Source: CADEFX01 sp963840425
GTDB taxonomy: Bacteria > Pseudomonadota > Alphaproteobacteria > Rhizobiales > Hyphomicrobiaceae
DNA: 64,000 nt
Assembly (NCBI GenBank): GCA_963840425.1
Contig: CAWIYZ010000010.1
Span: 62,001-126,000 of the forward strand
Reading direction: 5' to 3'
The position numbers were made by a program, and so were the translations under genes. Positions 8,676-16,390 of this stretch are shown in pieces; position 1 is the first letter of the stretch, and every line of letters begins with the position of its first letter. The notes below the pieces were generated by a model that worked only from the letters and a program-made list of their open reading frames with translations, made no database searches and was not told the DNA's origin.

Positions 8676-9764
8676 CTACACCACTACCTTCTCCAATCCC
8701 TTCCAGTCGAAGGCCACGCCGTGGCCGGGGCGATCGGGGGCGATGGCATTGCCCTCGGTGATGCGCATGGGCTCGGCGATGTAGCGATCGAGGCCGAAGC
8801 CGTGCGTCTCCAGGTAGCTGCGGTTGGGGCAGGCTGCCAACAGTTGCACCGTCACATCATGCGCACCGTGCGAGGTCACCGGCAGATTGAATGCCTCGGC
8901 CAGATGCGCAACCTTCATGAACACGGTGACGCCGCCGCAGTTGGTCACATCGGGCTCGGGATAGGTCACGCCGCCCGCGGCGATCATGTGCTTGAACTCC
9001 CACAGCGTGCGCATGTTCTCGCCGGTGGCGATCGGCATGCCGCCCTCGCGCACGATGCGGGCGTGCCCGGCCACGTCGTCGGGAATGGTCGGCTCCTCCA
9101 GCCAGACGAGATCGAAGGGCTGGAAGGCGCGCGCTCGCTTGATGAACTCGTCTACTGTCCACTTCATGTTGGCATCGACCATCAGCGGGAAGCCATCGCC
9201 CAGGTGCTTCCGCATGGCGGCGATGCGCGCCACGTCCTCGCTCAGGCGCTCGCGGCCGACCTTCATCTTGATGGCGCGGAAGCCCTTCTTCAGGTTGCCG
9301 TCGGTCTGCTCGAGCAGGGCCTCGATCGTGAAATCGAGATCGATGCCGCCGGCGTAGCAGGGTACATTGGGATCGTTGCCGCCGAGCAGCTTCCACAGCG
9401 GCAGCCGGGCCCGGCGGGCCTTCAAATCCCACAGCGCGATGTCGAGTGCGGAGAGCGCGAGCACGGATGGGCCCCCACGGCCTCCATAGTGCAAGCCCCA
9501 CCAGACCTTGCTCCAGATCTGCTCGATGCAGTCAGCGTCGGCACCGGCGGCGATCTCGCTGATATCATGCGCCAGCGTGGCGTGGATCGCACGGCCATTA
9601 TGGCCGGTCGTGTAGGTGTACCCGACGCCTTCCTCACCGTCGGCATCGCGCAAGCGGACGGTGATCAGCTCGAACGCAGTCATGGTGCCGTGCGTGGAAT
9701 CCGACAAAGCCACGGGCAGTGGAATGCGGTAGTGTCCCGCGGTTATTTCAGCGATGCGCGCCAA
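8676..9764 (-). CDS. Mandelate racemase / muconate lactonizing enzyme family (enolase superfamily)
   Basis: A 362-residue enzyme that abstracts the alpha-proton of a carboxylate. The TIM-barrel catalytic set is complete: K166-M-K168 (K-x-K base), metal ligands D197 in M-V-D-A-N, E223 in L-E-E-P and E249 in T-G-E-N, and a C-terminal S-H-G-A-H-D histidine. These features suggest a mandelate-racemase-like subgroup such as sugar-acid dehydratases. The start is TTG with AGGAGAG just upstream. The next gene downstream is DUF559, only 7 bases away. The substrate is not deducible. Confidence 0.88.
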   Translation of the reverse strand: MARIAEITAGHYRIPLPVALSDSTHGTMTAFELITVRLRDADGEEGVGYTYTTGHNGRAIHATLAHDISEIAAGADADCIEQIWSKVWWGLHYGGRGGPSVLALSALDIALWDLKARRARLPLWKLLGGNDPNVPCYAGGIDLDFTIEALLEQTDGNLKKGFRAIKMKVGRERLSEDVARIAAMRKHLGDGFPLMVDANMKWTVDEFIKRARAFQPFDLVWLEEPTIPDDVAGHARIVREGGMPIATGENMRTLWEFKHMIAAGGVTYPEPDVTNCGGVTVFMKVAHLAEAFNLPVTSHGAHDVTVQLLAACPNRSYLETHGFGLDRYIAEPMRITEGNAIAPDRPGHGVAFDWKGLEKVVV

Positions 9765-9777
9765 AGGTCTCTCCTAG

Positions 9778-10000
9778 CGTTTTCCGTTTCTGGCTGGTTC
9801 GTATTATTAACTTTGCCAACACCCATAAGCCACTCACCTCTGCGTCCCCGGCCATCGCGCGAAGCGCGAATGAGCCGGGGTCTTTCCGGTGACGGAATGC
9901 ACGTTGAGCCAACGAACCAACCGTTGCGTGTAAGGATCCCGGATAACGCGCTTGGAAAGCGCGTTTCCGGGAATGCAGTGGAGACGTAATTCTACCTAAA
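9778..10000. repeat. Dispersed intergenic repeat R1, copy 1
   Basis: First of three related intergenic copies (others 16080-16192 and 20230-20425). Shared parts are a GTTTCTGGC...AACACCCATA leader (copies 1 and 2), the block CTGCGTCCCCGGCCATCGCG ending in GAGCCGGGG, and a final hairpin CCCGGATAACGCGC / GCGCGTTTCCGGG (here at about 9938-9971). No ORF is present. It occupies the whole gap between the enolase-superfamily gene and the asparaginase gene. Confidence 0.7.
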
Positions 10001-10012
10001 TCGGAAATGTAC

Positions 10013-11011
10013 CTAATACGTCGCGAACATGCGCCGGATCTCGGCTGGCTCTTTGGTTTTGGTGAGCGCCAGCGCTAACAGAATGCGCGCCTTCTGCGGC
10101 GTGAGGTTGTCGGCGGTCAGAAAGCCTGCATCGCAAATCTTGCTCGAGTTGAAGACGCGGCCCGATCCAGCGCGTGACGACATCACCACCACCACGCCGG
10201 CGTCGTTCGCCGCTTTGTAGGCCTCCGTTTCCGGTGGCGACAGCATGCCGGGCGCGAACGCCGCCGCGACGATGCCTTTGGCGCCGGCAGCAGCGAAGGC
10301 GCGGACCGCTGTCCCGTCGTCGCCCGCGTACGAATAGGCGATGTCGACGCGCGGCAGCACGGCGAGGCTGCGGATGTCAAACTCGGTATCGGGCGCGCCC
10401 TTGCGGATCGGCTTGCGATAGAAGTTGACCGCGTCGCCGTCGGCATGGCCAAGCACGCCGAAGTCCGGGCTGCGGAAAGTTTGCAATCGCGCCGTCGAGG
10501 TCTTGGTGACCTCGCGCGCACACTGGATTTCGTCGTTGAGGCAGACGAGCACGCCCAGCCCGCGCGCCGCCGGTGACGCTGCCGTGCGCACAGCGTTGAC
10601 CAGGTTCAATCCAGCATCGGTGGAGAGTGCGCTGGCGGGCCGCTGCGAGCCGACAACGACGATCGGCACTGGAACCTTCGCCGTCAGGTTGAGCGCATAG
10701 GCCGTCTCCTCCAAGGTCGCTGTGCCATGCAGGATGACGATGCCGGCGAGATCGGGATGCGCGGCAACCGCCTTGTCCGCCTCCAACACGAGCTGCTTCC
10801 ACTCCGGGAAGGCAACCGCCGTGCTCGGCACCGCCTTGAAACGGACGGGAATGATTTCTGCCACCTCACGCACTTCTGCGAATTTCGCCACCAGCTCATC
10901 GGCCTCCAGCATCTTGCCGGTAGCCGTGTACTCGAAGAGGTCGAGCGGGCTCTTGCCGATAGACGTGATAGTGCCGCCGGTCCCGATCACCGCGACTTTT
11001 GCTTTGCTCAT
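10013..11011 (-). CDS. Type II-like L-asparaginase / asparaginase family protein
   Basis: About 332 residues from the ATG at 11011, which overlaps the TGA of the upstream DUF3303 gene (ATGA), so translation is coupled. The family signature T-G-G-T-I is at residues 11-15, with T14 the expected nucleophile; the second signature is H95-G-T-A98-T-L-E-E-T-A, and lysine K170 in V-T-K-T-S-T is kept. The family normally reads HGTDT, so the catalytic aspartate (D90 of E. coli AnsB) is alanine here. No signal peptide is obvious, which suggests a cytoplasmic protein. Amidohydrolase activity on asparagine is uncertain. Confidence 0.85.
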   Translation of the reverse strand: MSKAKVAVIGTGGTITSIGKSPLDLFEYTATGKMLEADELVAKFAEVREVAEIIPVRFKAVPSTAVAFPEWKQLVLEADKAVAAHPDLAGIVILHGTATLEETAYALNLTAKVPVPIVVVGSQRPASALSTDAGLNLVNAVRTAASPAARGLGVLVCLNDEIQCAREVTKTSTARLQTFRSPDFGVLGHADGDAVNFYRKPIRKGAPDTEFDIRSLAVLPRVDIAYSYAGDDGTAVRAFAAAGAKGIVAAAFAPGMLSPPETEAYKAANDAGVVVVMSSRAGSGRVFNSSKICDAGFLTADNLTPQKARILLALALTKTKEPAEIRRMFATY

Positions 11012-11304
11012 GGTGTGCACCCGCCCGCCTTATCCAGCATCGCGTAGACCGTCGCCGCCGTGTCCTTCGACGGCGACACTGGCACGATCTCCAGCTCGGC
11101 GAGGTCCGACCACGCCATCGCCCATTGCTGCATGAGCCTCAAATCATCGCACTCCATGAGCTGAAAGCAGCGATCGAAGTTGGGCTCGATCCAGCTCCCG
11201 TGCACTTTCAGGCCGTCGGGAGCCATGCGGCCCTTGTCGCGAAAGCGCGCATAGACCGCCTTGGCGTCCTGGTTCCTGAACCGCTCGATCACCATGAAGA
11301 GCAT
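11008..11304 (-). CDS. DUF3303 family small protein
   Basis: A 98-residue protein starting M-L-F-M-V-I-E-R-F at the ATG at 11304; GGAGA lies 6 bases upstream, whereas an ATG two codons earlier abuts it. The pattern of conserved aromatic and acidic residues (G-S-W-I-E-P-N-F-D-R-C-F-Q-L-M-E-C-D-D) matches DUF3303, a small ferredoxin-like-fold family of unknown function. Its stop overlaps the asparaginase start. Confidence 0.8.
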   Translation of the reverse strand: MLFMVIERFRNQDAKAVYARFRDKGRMAPDGLKVHGSWIEPNFDRCFQLMECDDLRLMQQWAMAWSDLAELEIVPVSPSKDTAATVYAMLDKAGGCTP

Positions 11305-11332
11305 TGCCATTCTCCGGATGCAGGCCCGAATT

Positions 11333-11460
11333 TGTCATGGTCGGGCTTGTCCCGACCATCCATCGTCCCGCGCGCTCCCACGCCGCTTTGAGCATGCGGC
11401 CGAACCAACGCGCGAGAAGTTGGCGCTCCATGGATCCTCGGGACAAGCCCGAGGATGACA
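11333..11460. repeat. Hyphomicrobiales-type inverted intergenic repeat (R4)
   Basis: About 128 bases bounded by two palindromes that are inverted copies of each other: ATGGTCGGGCTTGTCCCGAC at 11337 onward and the CCTCGGGACAAGCCCGAGG palindrome at 11436-11454, with matching TGTCAT...ATGACA ends. It fills the gap between the BKACE gene and DUF3303. Elements with this core are widespread in Bradyrhizobium-like genomes; function unknown. Confidence 0.65.
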
Positions 11461-11467
11461 GCGTGAT

Positions 11468-12402
11468 TCAGAACGCGACCTTGTCGCCACCCTTGAGGCC
11501 GAGAATCTCGCGCGCCTCGTCAGGCGCGGCAATCTCCAGCCCGAGGCCCTCGATGATCTGGCGCGCCAGCTTGACCTGCTCGGCATTCGACTGAGCAAGG
11601 CGTCCGGGGCCGGCCCAAAGCGAAGTCCTCCATGCCCACGCGCACGTTGCCGCCCATGGCCGCCGCCATCGCCGCGATCGGCAGCTGGTTGCGCCCCGCG
11701 CCCAGCACGGACCAGTGGTACTGGTCGCCGAACAGGCGGTCGGCCGTACGCTTCATGTGCGCCACATCTTCGGGATGCGGACCGATGCCGCCGAGGATGC
11801 CGAACACCGACTGGATGAAGAACGGCGGCTTGATGATGCCCCGATCCGCGAAGTGGCGCAGCGTGTAAAGGTGGCCGATGTCATAGCACTCGACCTCAAA
11901 GCGCGTGCCGTTCTGCGCGCACGTGGTCAGGATGTACTCGATGTCGGCGAACGTGTTCTTGAAGAACCCGGCGCGCGTGCCCTCGATATAGGGCTTCTCC
12001 CAATCGAACTTGAATTCCTTCTGGCGCGCCAGCATCGGATAGAGACCGAAGTTCATGGTGCCCATGTTGAGGCTCGCGACTTCCGGCTTGAAGGTCGCCG
12101 CTGGGCGAACACGTTCCTCCACCGTCATGGTCATGGCGCCGCCAGTGGTGATGTTGATGACGCACGGCGAGCGTTGCTTGATGACCTTGAGGAACGGCGT
12201 GAACGCCTCGGTTGATCTGATCTGGCTTGCCGGTCTTGGGATCGCGCGCGTGCAGATGTACGACCGCGGCGCCCGCTTCCGCCGCGCCGATGGCCGCGTC
12301 GGCGATCTCCTGCGCTGTGATCGGCAGGTGCGGCGACATGGAGGGTGTGTGGATCGAGCCCGTCACTGCACACGTGATGATGACTTTCCTGGATTTCGCC
12401 AT
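11468..12402 (-). pseudogene. BKACE (DUF849) family beta-keto acid cleavage enzyme, with two frameshifts
   Basis: BKACE enzymes condense a beta-keto acid with acetyl-CoA in 3-keto-5-aminohexanoate or dehydrocarnitine breakdown. Start ATG 12402 (GAGAGG upstream): K-V-I-I-T-C-A-V-T-G-S-I-H-T-P, then V-V-H-L-H-A-R-D-P (metal-binding His pair). Frame breaks occur at about 12209-12220 and 11618-11626. Deleting one base at each gives a continuous 310-residue protein with TEAFTPFLKVIKQRSPCVIN, I-T-T-G-G-A, A-S-L-N-M-G-T-M-N-F-G and S-L-W-A-G-P-G-R-L-A-Q-S-N-A-E-Q. Both breaks equal single-base insertions. The gene begins 11 bases after the dehydrogenase gene, forming an operon. Confidence 0.88.
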
Positions 12403-12413
12403 GACGTGTCCTC

Positions 12414-13352
12414 TCAACTCTCGAAGGATTTTTGCGCGCGCTTGTGCGCCTGTAAGGCCGCCAGCCGCTCATCCCGCCAGCGGCTCTTCTCGGTCACTTG
12501 CGCCGGTGTCGGCGACCGGCCCCAGCTCTTCAGGATGCGCGCGATGTTCTCCTGTCCCCACACATCCTCTGTCACCGGTCGCGAGGACAATCCCAGCATG
12601 AGCTTGCCGAAGCGCGCGCTATAGTCCGGCACGCCTCCCGGTGCATTGAGCTCGATCGTGGCAAACGGACCCATGAAGCTCCAGCGCAGGCCGAGGCCGT
12701 GCGCGATGGTCTTGTCCAGGTCCTCCGCCGAGCAATAGCCCTCGCCCACGAGCCGGAACGCTTCGGAGAGCAGCACGGCCTGCAGGCGGTTGAGCAGAAA
12801 ACCGTCGATCTCCTTTTTCACTTCCACAGGCACCTGGCCGACGCTCTCGAACACGGCACGTGCCCGCTTCACTGTCTCGGGCGAAGTCCACGGCGCCCCG
12901 CTGAGCTCCACGATCGGCACGACGTGCGGCGGATTGACCGGATGTGCGACGAGGCAGCGGTCACGGCCTTTCAGGCTTTCCGTAAAGCGCGACGTCACGA
13001 TGCCGGATGTCGAGGACGCAATCACGATGTTGCGCGGAGCCGCGGCGTCGAGCTTGGCCCAGATGGCGATCTTGTCCTCGATCTTCTCTGGGCCGCTCTC
13101 CTGCACAAAGTCCACACTAGCAACACAGTCCTCCAGCGAAGCGGCCGTGCGGATGCGTGTAGCCGCCTTCTCCGGCTCCTTGACGAGGCCGTGCCGTGCC
13201 AGGTCATGCAGGGATTCGGCGACGAGCTTGGGCGCGGCTGCCGTCGCATCCGGGTTGGCGTCCCACACCTTCACGTCCCACCCAGCGCGGGCGAATACGT
13301 TCGCCCACGCGCGCCCGATCAGCCCGACGCCGACAAGCCCCACAACCGGCAT
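12414..13352 (-). CDS. 3-hydroxyacyl-CoA dehydrogenase family protein (carnitine dehydrogenase / lambda-crystallin-like)
   Basis: A 312-residue NAD-dependent dehydrogenase. The Rossmann motif G-V-G-L-I-G begins at residue 8, F-V-Q-E-S-G-P-E follows near residue 82, and the catalytic region contains S-S-T-S-G and V-A-H-P-V-N-P-P-H. Length and lack of a second domain fit L-carnitine dehydrogenase or L-gulonate 3-dehydrogenase rather than long fatty-acid enzymes. Its position directly upstream of a BKACE gene is the classical arrangement for carnitine-type degradation: oxidation to 3-dehydrocarnitine, then cleavage. A carnitine-like substrate is inferred only from this context. Confidence 0.83.
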   Translation of the reverse strand: MPVVGLVGVGLIGRAWANVFARAGWDVKVWDANPDATAAAPKLVAESLHDLARHGLVKEPEKAATRIRTAASLEDCVASVDFVQESGPEKIEDKIAIWAKLDAAAPRNIVIASSTSGIVTSRFTESLKGRDRCLVAHPVNPPHVVPIVELSGAPWTSPETVKRARAVFESVGQVPVEVKKEIDGFLLNRLQAVLLSEAFRLVGEGYCSAEDLDKTIAHGLGLRWSFMGPFATIELNAPGGVPDYSARFGKLMLGLSSRPVTEDVWGQENIARILKSWGRSPTPAQVTEKSRWRDERLAALQAHKRAQKSFES

Positions 13353-13370
13353 GCGCTCCTCCGTCTCGCG

Positions 13371-13536
13371 CTAGTGTCCCGATCGCGAAGTTCGTCGGCA
13401 TTAGCCGCAAGCTCTCAGCGAACTTCGTGATCGAAAGGACACTAGCAAAGCTTATGATGCTCGTGTTAGATTCAGATCGAGAAATTCGTTGAGAACCAAG
13501 CTGCGAACACCAGCGAATTTCTCGATCATCACACGA
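13371..13536. repeat. Composite palindromic CTAGTGT element, copy 1
   Basis: Two hairpin units in tandem. Unit A (13371-13445) has arms CTAGTGTCCCGATCGCGAAG and the inverted CTTCGTGATCGAAAGGACAC...TAG. A spacer reading CAAAGCTTATGATG follows, then unit B (about 13461-13536) with arms around GATCGAGAAATTCG and CGAATTTCTCGATC. Unit B has decayed outer ends here (TCGTGTTA, ACACGATG). It lies in the 236-base gap between the Bug-family gene and the hydroxyacyl-CoA dehydrogenase gene and carries no ORF. Copies 2 and 3 are at 42531-42697 and 43006-43169. Confidence 0.85.
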
Positions 13537-13588
13537 TGTGCCACCGAGACTAGCATGCGCGAGCCGGAGTGCCAGCGCGCCGCCGCGC

Positions 13589-14551
13589 CTACTCCGCCTT
13601 GATGCCCTTGTCGGCGATGATCTTGGCGAACTTGGCCGTGTCTCGCTTCATCACTTCCGCCATCTCCTCTGGCGTCGAAGGATCGGGCACTGCGCCAGCA
13701 TTGATCAGCTTGCCGCGCACGGGCTCCGTGGTCAGCGCGGTACGCAGGGCTGCATTCAGCTTGTCGATGAACGGCCGCGGCGTCTTGGCCTGCACCACTA
13801 CCGCATACCAATTGTTGGAATCAGTGCCGGGAAAGCCCAGTTCCGCGAACGTCTTCACGTCCGGAAGCAGCACGTGCCGCTTGGGAGCCGCGATGCCGAG
13901 CGGCTTCAGCTTGCCGCCCTGGATATGGCCGATGAGACCGGGCAGGTCGCCGAAGAAGCCACCGACCTGATCGGCAATGAGATCGTTGATGACAGGCCCT
14001 GCACCTTTGTATGGCACGTGCAGCAGGTTGGCCTTGGATGCACTTTGAAACAGCTCCAGCGCGAGATGCGTGGTGCTGCCGATACCAGCCGAGCCGATCG
14101 GCACCGGCTGTGCACCCTTGCGGCTCGCCTCGGCAAATGCCGCAGAATCGGCTGCCGGATTGGACGGATGTACGACCAGCACCGTGTCGCTGTTGACCAC
14201 TCGCGAGACCGGCGCGAAGTCCTTCATCGGATCGTAGGGCAGGTTCGGATAGAGCGAGGGGTTGATAACGGTCGCGCCGCTGCTTGTGAGGAAGATGACG
14301 GAGCCGTCGGCAGGCCCCTTCGCTACCAGCTCGGCGGCAATGCCGCCATTGGCACCGGGCTTGTTCTCGACCACGATGGGCTGGCCCATCTCCTTGGTCA
14401 GCGGATCGGTCAGTAGCCGCGCCACGAGATCGACCGGACCTCCGGGCGGGAACGCAACAATCATCTTGATGGGTTTGCTGCTCTGCGCGAGCACGGTGCT
14501 CGAAAGCGCCATAGAGAGCGCGACGAGCGCAGCCGGCCATATCCTTCGCAT
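13589..14551 (-). CDS. Tripartite tricarboxylate transporter substrate-binding protein (Bug family)
   Basis: A 320-residue periplasmic binding protein of the TctC/Bug family. It has a signal peptide (MRRIWPAALVALSMALSSTVLA) and begins mature K-P-I-K-M-I-V-A-F-P-P-G-G, the family ligand loop. Later markers are V-V-E-N-K-P-G-A-N-G-G, P-Y-D-P-M-K-D-F-A-P-V and L-L-H-V-P-Y-K-G-A-G-P. Orphan Bug genes without TctA/TctB are common in such genomes, and no permease is adjacent. Ligand unknown. Confidence 0.9.
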   Translation of the reverse strand: MRRIWPAALVALSMALSSTVLAQSSKPIKMIVAFPPGGPVDLVARLLTDPLTKEMGQPIVVENKPGANGGIAAELVAKGPADGSVIFLTSSGATVINPSLYPNLPYDPMKDFAPVSRVVNSDTVLVVHPSNPAADSAAFAEASRKGAQPVPIGSAGIGSTTHLALELFQSASKANLLHVPYKGAGPVINDLIADQVGGFFGDLPGLIGHIQGGKLKPLGIAAPKRHVLLPDVKTFAELGFPGTDSNNWYAVVVQAKTPRPFIDKLNAALRTALTTEPVRGKLINAGAVPDPSTPEEMAEVMKRDTAKFAKIIADKGIKAE

Positions 14552-14649
14552 GTGTTTCCGCCCCTTGCGTTGATTCCGTGCGAAAAGGCTAGCGCACGAC
14601 CGCTATGGCACAAAGCGCCGCTTACAGGACACCACACGCGAGGCCCGCG

Positions 14650-15972
14650 TCAGGCTGGACGTGCCCCGATGTATCCGCGCGCGAGATCGGCGCGATCGCG
14701 CAGCCGATACCAGTTCAGGAGAGCACCGACGAGCGGTCGCGCCATCGGCCGCACAGCGATACGGCGCAATGGCGTGAGCGGCAACATCATCTCATGTTCC
14801 GGCTTGCCGAGGATTCGCTTCGTCACCTCACGTCCGAGCAGCGTGCCGAAGGCAATACCTCGACCACTCAAGCCGACCGCAGCGAACACACCGTCATCGA
14901 GCCGATGCACGTGCGGGTACTGATCGACTGTCATGCCGACCCAGCCGGAGACCTCTTCCTGCCATTTGAGCTCTCCGATGTGGGGAAACACGTCCCGCAC
15001 ACGCTGAGTGGCCTTGATGACCGACGGGTGACCATTGATGCCGAAGGCGGGCCCATCGATGCTCACATGCAGGCGGCCATCCATTCGCTTGCGGATGCCG
15101 GAGAAGAGCCGCCGCGTGTCGGTGAGAGGGTGGCCGCCCGGCAGGATTGTCCTGGCCAGGTTGTCGGAAAGGGGCTCGCTCACAATTTGGTAGCCCCTCA
15201 GCGGAATGATCGTTTGCCGCAGGCCTGGCCACAGGTCGTCCGTATAGGCATCGGTAGCGAGCACGACGCATTTGGCTTGCACCTGGCCGCTCGCGGTTTC
15301 AACGAGCCAGCCGTTGCCATGTCGCCGAATCGCGGTCGCGCGGCTGCCCTCAAATATGAGGGCTCCCTCAGACGCTGCGGCCCGCGCCAGCCCGCGTGCG
15401 TAGGCCAGAGGATTGAGCGTCCCGCCGCGCGGCTCAACGAGGATCGTCTTGTAGTAGCGGCTGCCGGTCGCACGCTCGGTGCCGGCCGCGTCAAGCATTT
15501 CGGCGCGGACGCCGCGCGCCTGCAGAAAGCGCGCTTTGCCCTCCAGATCGCGAGCTGCCGCTAGCGTGTGGGCGGCGAAGATCAGTCCCGTCTTCTGCGC
15601 TTCGCAGAACATCGCGTAACGCGCGATGAGATCGAAGACCAGGTCCGGCCCGGAGCCGAGGCCGTCGATCAGGCGCTCGCCATACTCGGCACCGAAGGTG
15701 CGCAGCACATGCTCATGATCGTGCTTTGCATATGGAACCACCTGACCGAACGCGCGCCCCGAGCCGCCCCAGCCGACGGTGCGAGCTTCCAGCACCGCAA
15801 CGGACAATGACGCGTGCCGCAGATGCAGGGCGGTGGACAGTCCGGTGTAGCCGCCGCCAACAACCGCTACGTCTGCAGCAATGGTGCCGTCCAGCGGTTG
15901 CGTATGAAAATCCGGCGCAGCTCGAAGATAAGTCGGCGGAAGACCGGTTAAATCCTCGAGCACGCGCGTCAT
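14650..15972 (-). CDS. FAD-dependent amine/amino-acid oxidoreductase (DAO family, PuuB-like)
   Basis: About 440 residues from the ATG at 15972 (GGGGAGA upstream). The N-terminal dinucleotide fold G-G-G-Y-T-G-L-S-T-A-L-H-L begins near residue 40, with an acidic ribose ligand in A-V-L-E-A-R and a second FAD element V-G-W-G-G-S-G-R-A-F-G-Q-V. The C-terminal FAD motif G-L-S-G-R-G-I-A-F-G-T is near residue 380. The layout resembles gamma-glutamylputrescine oxidase and other DAO-family imino-forming oxidases; the true substrate is unknown. It is separated from the Bug-family gene by 98 bases. Confidence 0.85.
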   Translation of the reverse strand: MTRVLEDLTGLPPTYLRAAPDFHTQPLDGTIAADVAVVGGGYTGLSTALHLRHASLSVAVLEARTVGWGGSGRAFGQVVPYAKHDHEHVLRTFGAEYGERLIDGLGSGPDLVFDLIARYAMFCEAQKTGLIFAAHTLAAARDLEGKARFLQARGVRAEMLDAAGTERATGSRYYKTILVEPRGGTLNPLAYARGLARAAASEGALIFEGSRATAIRRHGNGWLVETASGQVQAKCVVLATDAYTDDLWPGLRQTIIPLRGYQIVSEPLSDNLARTILPGGHPLTDTRRLFSGIRKRMDGRLHVSIDGPAFGINGHPSVIKATQRVRDVFPHIGELKWQEEVSGWVGMTVDQYPHVHRLDDGVFAAVGLSGRGIAFGTLLGREVTKRILGKPEHEMMLPLTPLRRIAVRPMARPLVGALLNWYRLRDRADLARGYIGARPA

Positions 15973-16079
15973 TCTAAATCTCCCCAAGGCGGGGATACCG
16001 TAATGCAGTTCTCTGGCGAAGGCTGCCCCTTGCTAAAAGACGTTGGGCCCCGTGCCGGCCGTTCCAAGCGTGCGTTGGA

Positions 16080-16192
16080 AGTTTTCTGTTTCTGGCGAAG
16101 TTATATTCGTAGCGTCGCTAACACCCATACGCTCAACTCTGCGTCCCCGGCCATCGCGAAATGAGCCGGGGCCTTTCCTGCTGATGGCTCGA
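16080..16192. repeat. Dispersed intergenic repeat R1, copy 2 (3' part missing)
   Basis: Shares the leader and the CTGCGTCCCCGGCCATCGCG...GAGCCGGGG block with copy 1 (9778-10000) and copy 3 (20230-20425). Similarity stops near 16185, where the sequence leading to the IS110 transposase begins. This suggests the insertion sequence landed in the repeat, but the missing half was not found clearly on the far side. Confidence 0.6.
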
Positions 16193-16202
16193 GCGGCGAG
16201 CC

Positions 16203-16390
16203 AGAAAAATATGGTATCGTGAAAGATCCCTGTGTGTCGGGGATGTGCTTGGATGGTGCGGGCGGGAGACCGCAAGATCCCCGGTCGTGGCAAGACCGTT
16301 ATCCGGCTCGGTCCCCGCCCGCCGCGCATGTGAACCTGAACAGTTGCACGAGGCCGCGCCAACGGACCTCGCACCACAGGGACAGGCCCC
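16203..16390 (+). ncRNA. Candidate IS110 bridge RNA region
   Basis: IS110-group elements encode a bridge RNA in the non-coding end upstream of the transposase. Here the 188 bases before the start codon contain several complementary segments: CGGGGAT (16238-16244) with ATCCCCG (16277-16283), GCGGGCGGG (16258-16266) with CCCGCCCGC (16314-16322), and local hairpins such as GGTC/GACC near 16284-16297. A separate hairpin GGCTCG/CGAGCC lies at 16186-16202, just outside. Position, length and folding fit the family; the guide loops are not identified. Confidence 0.45.
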
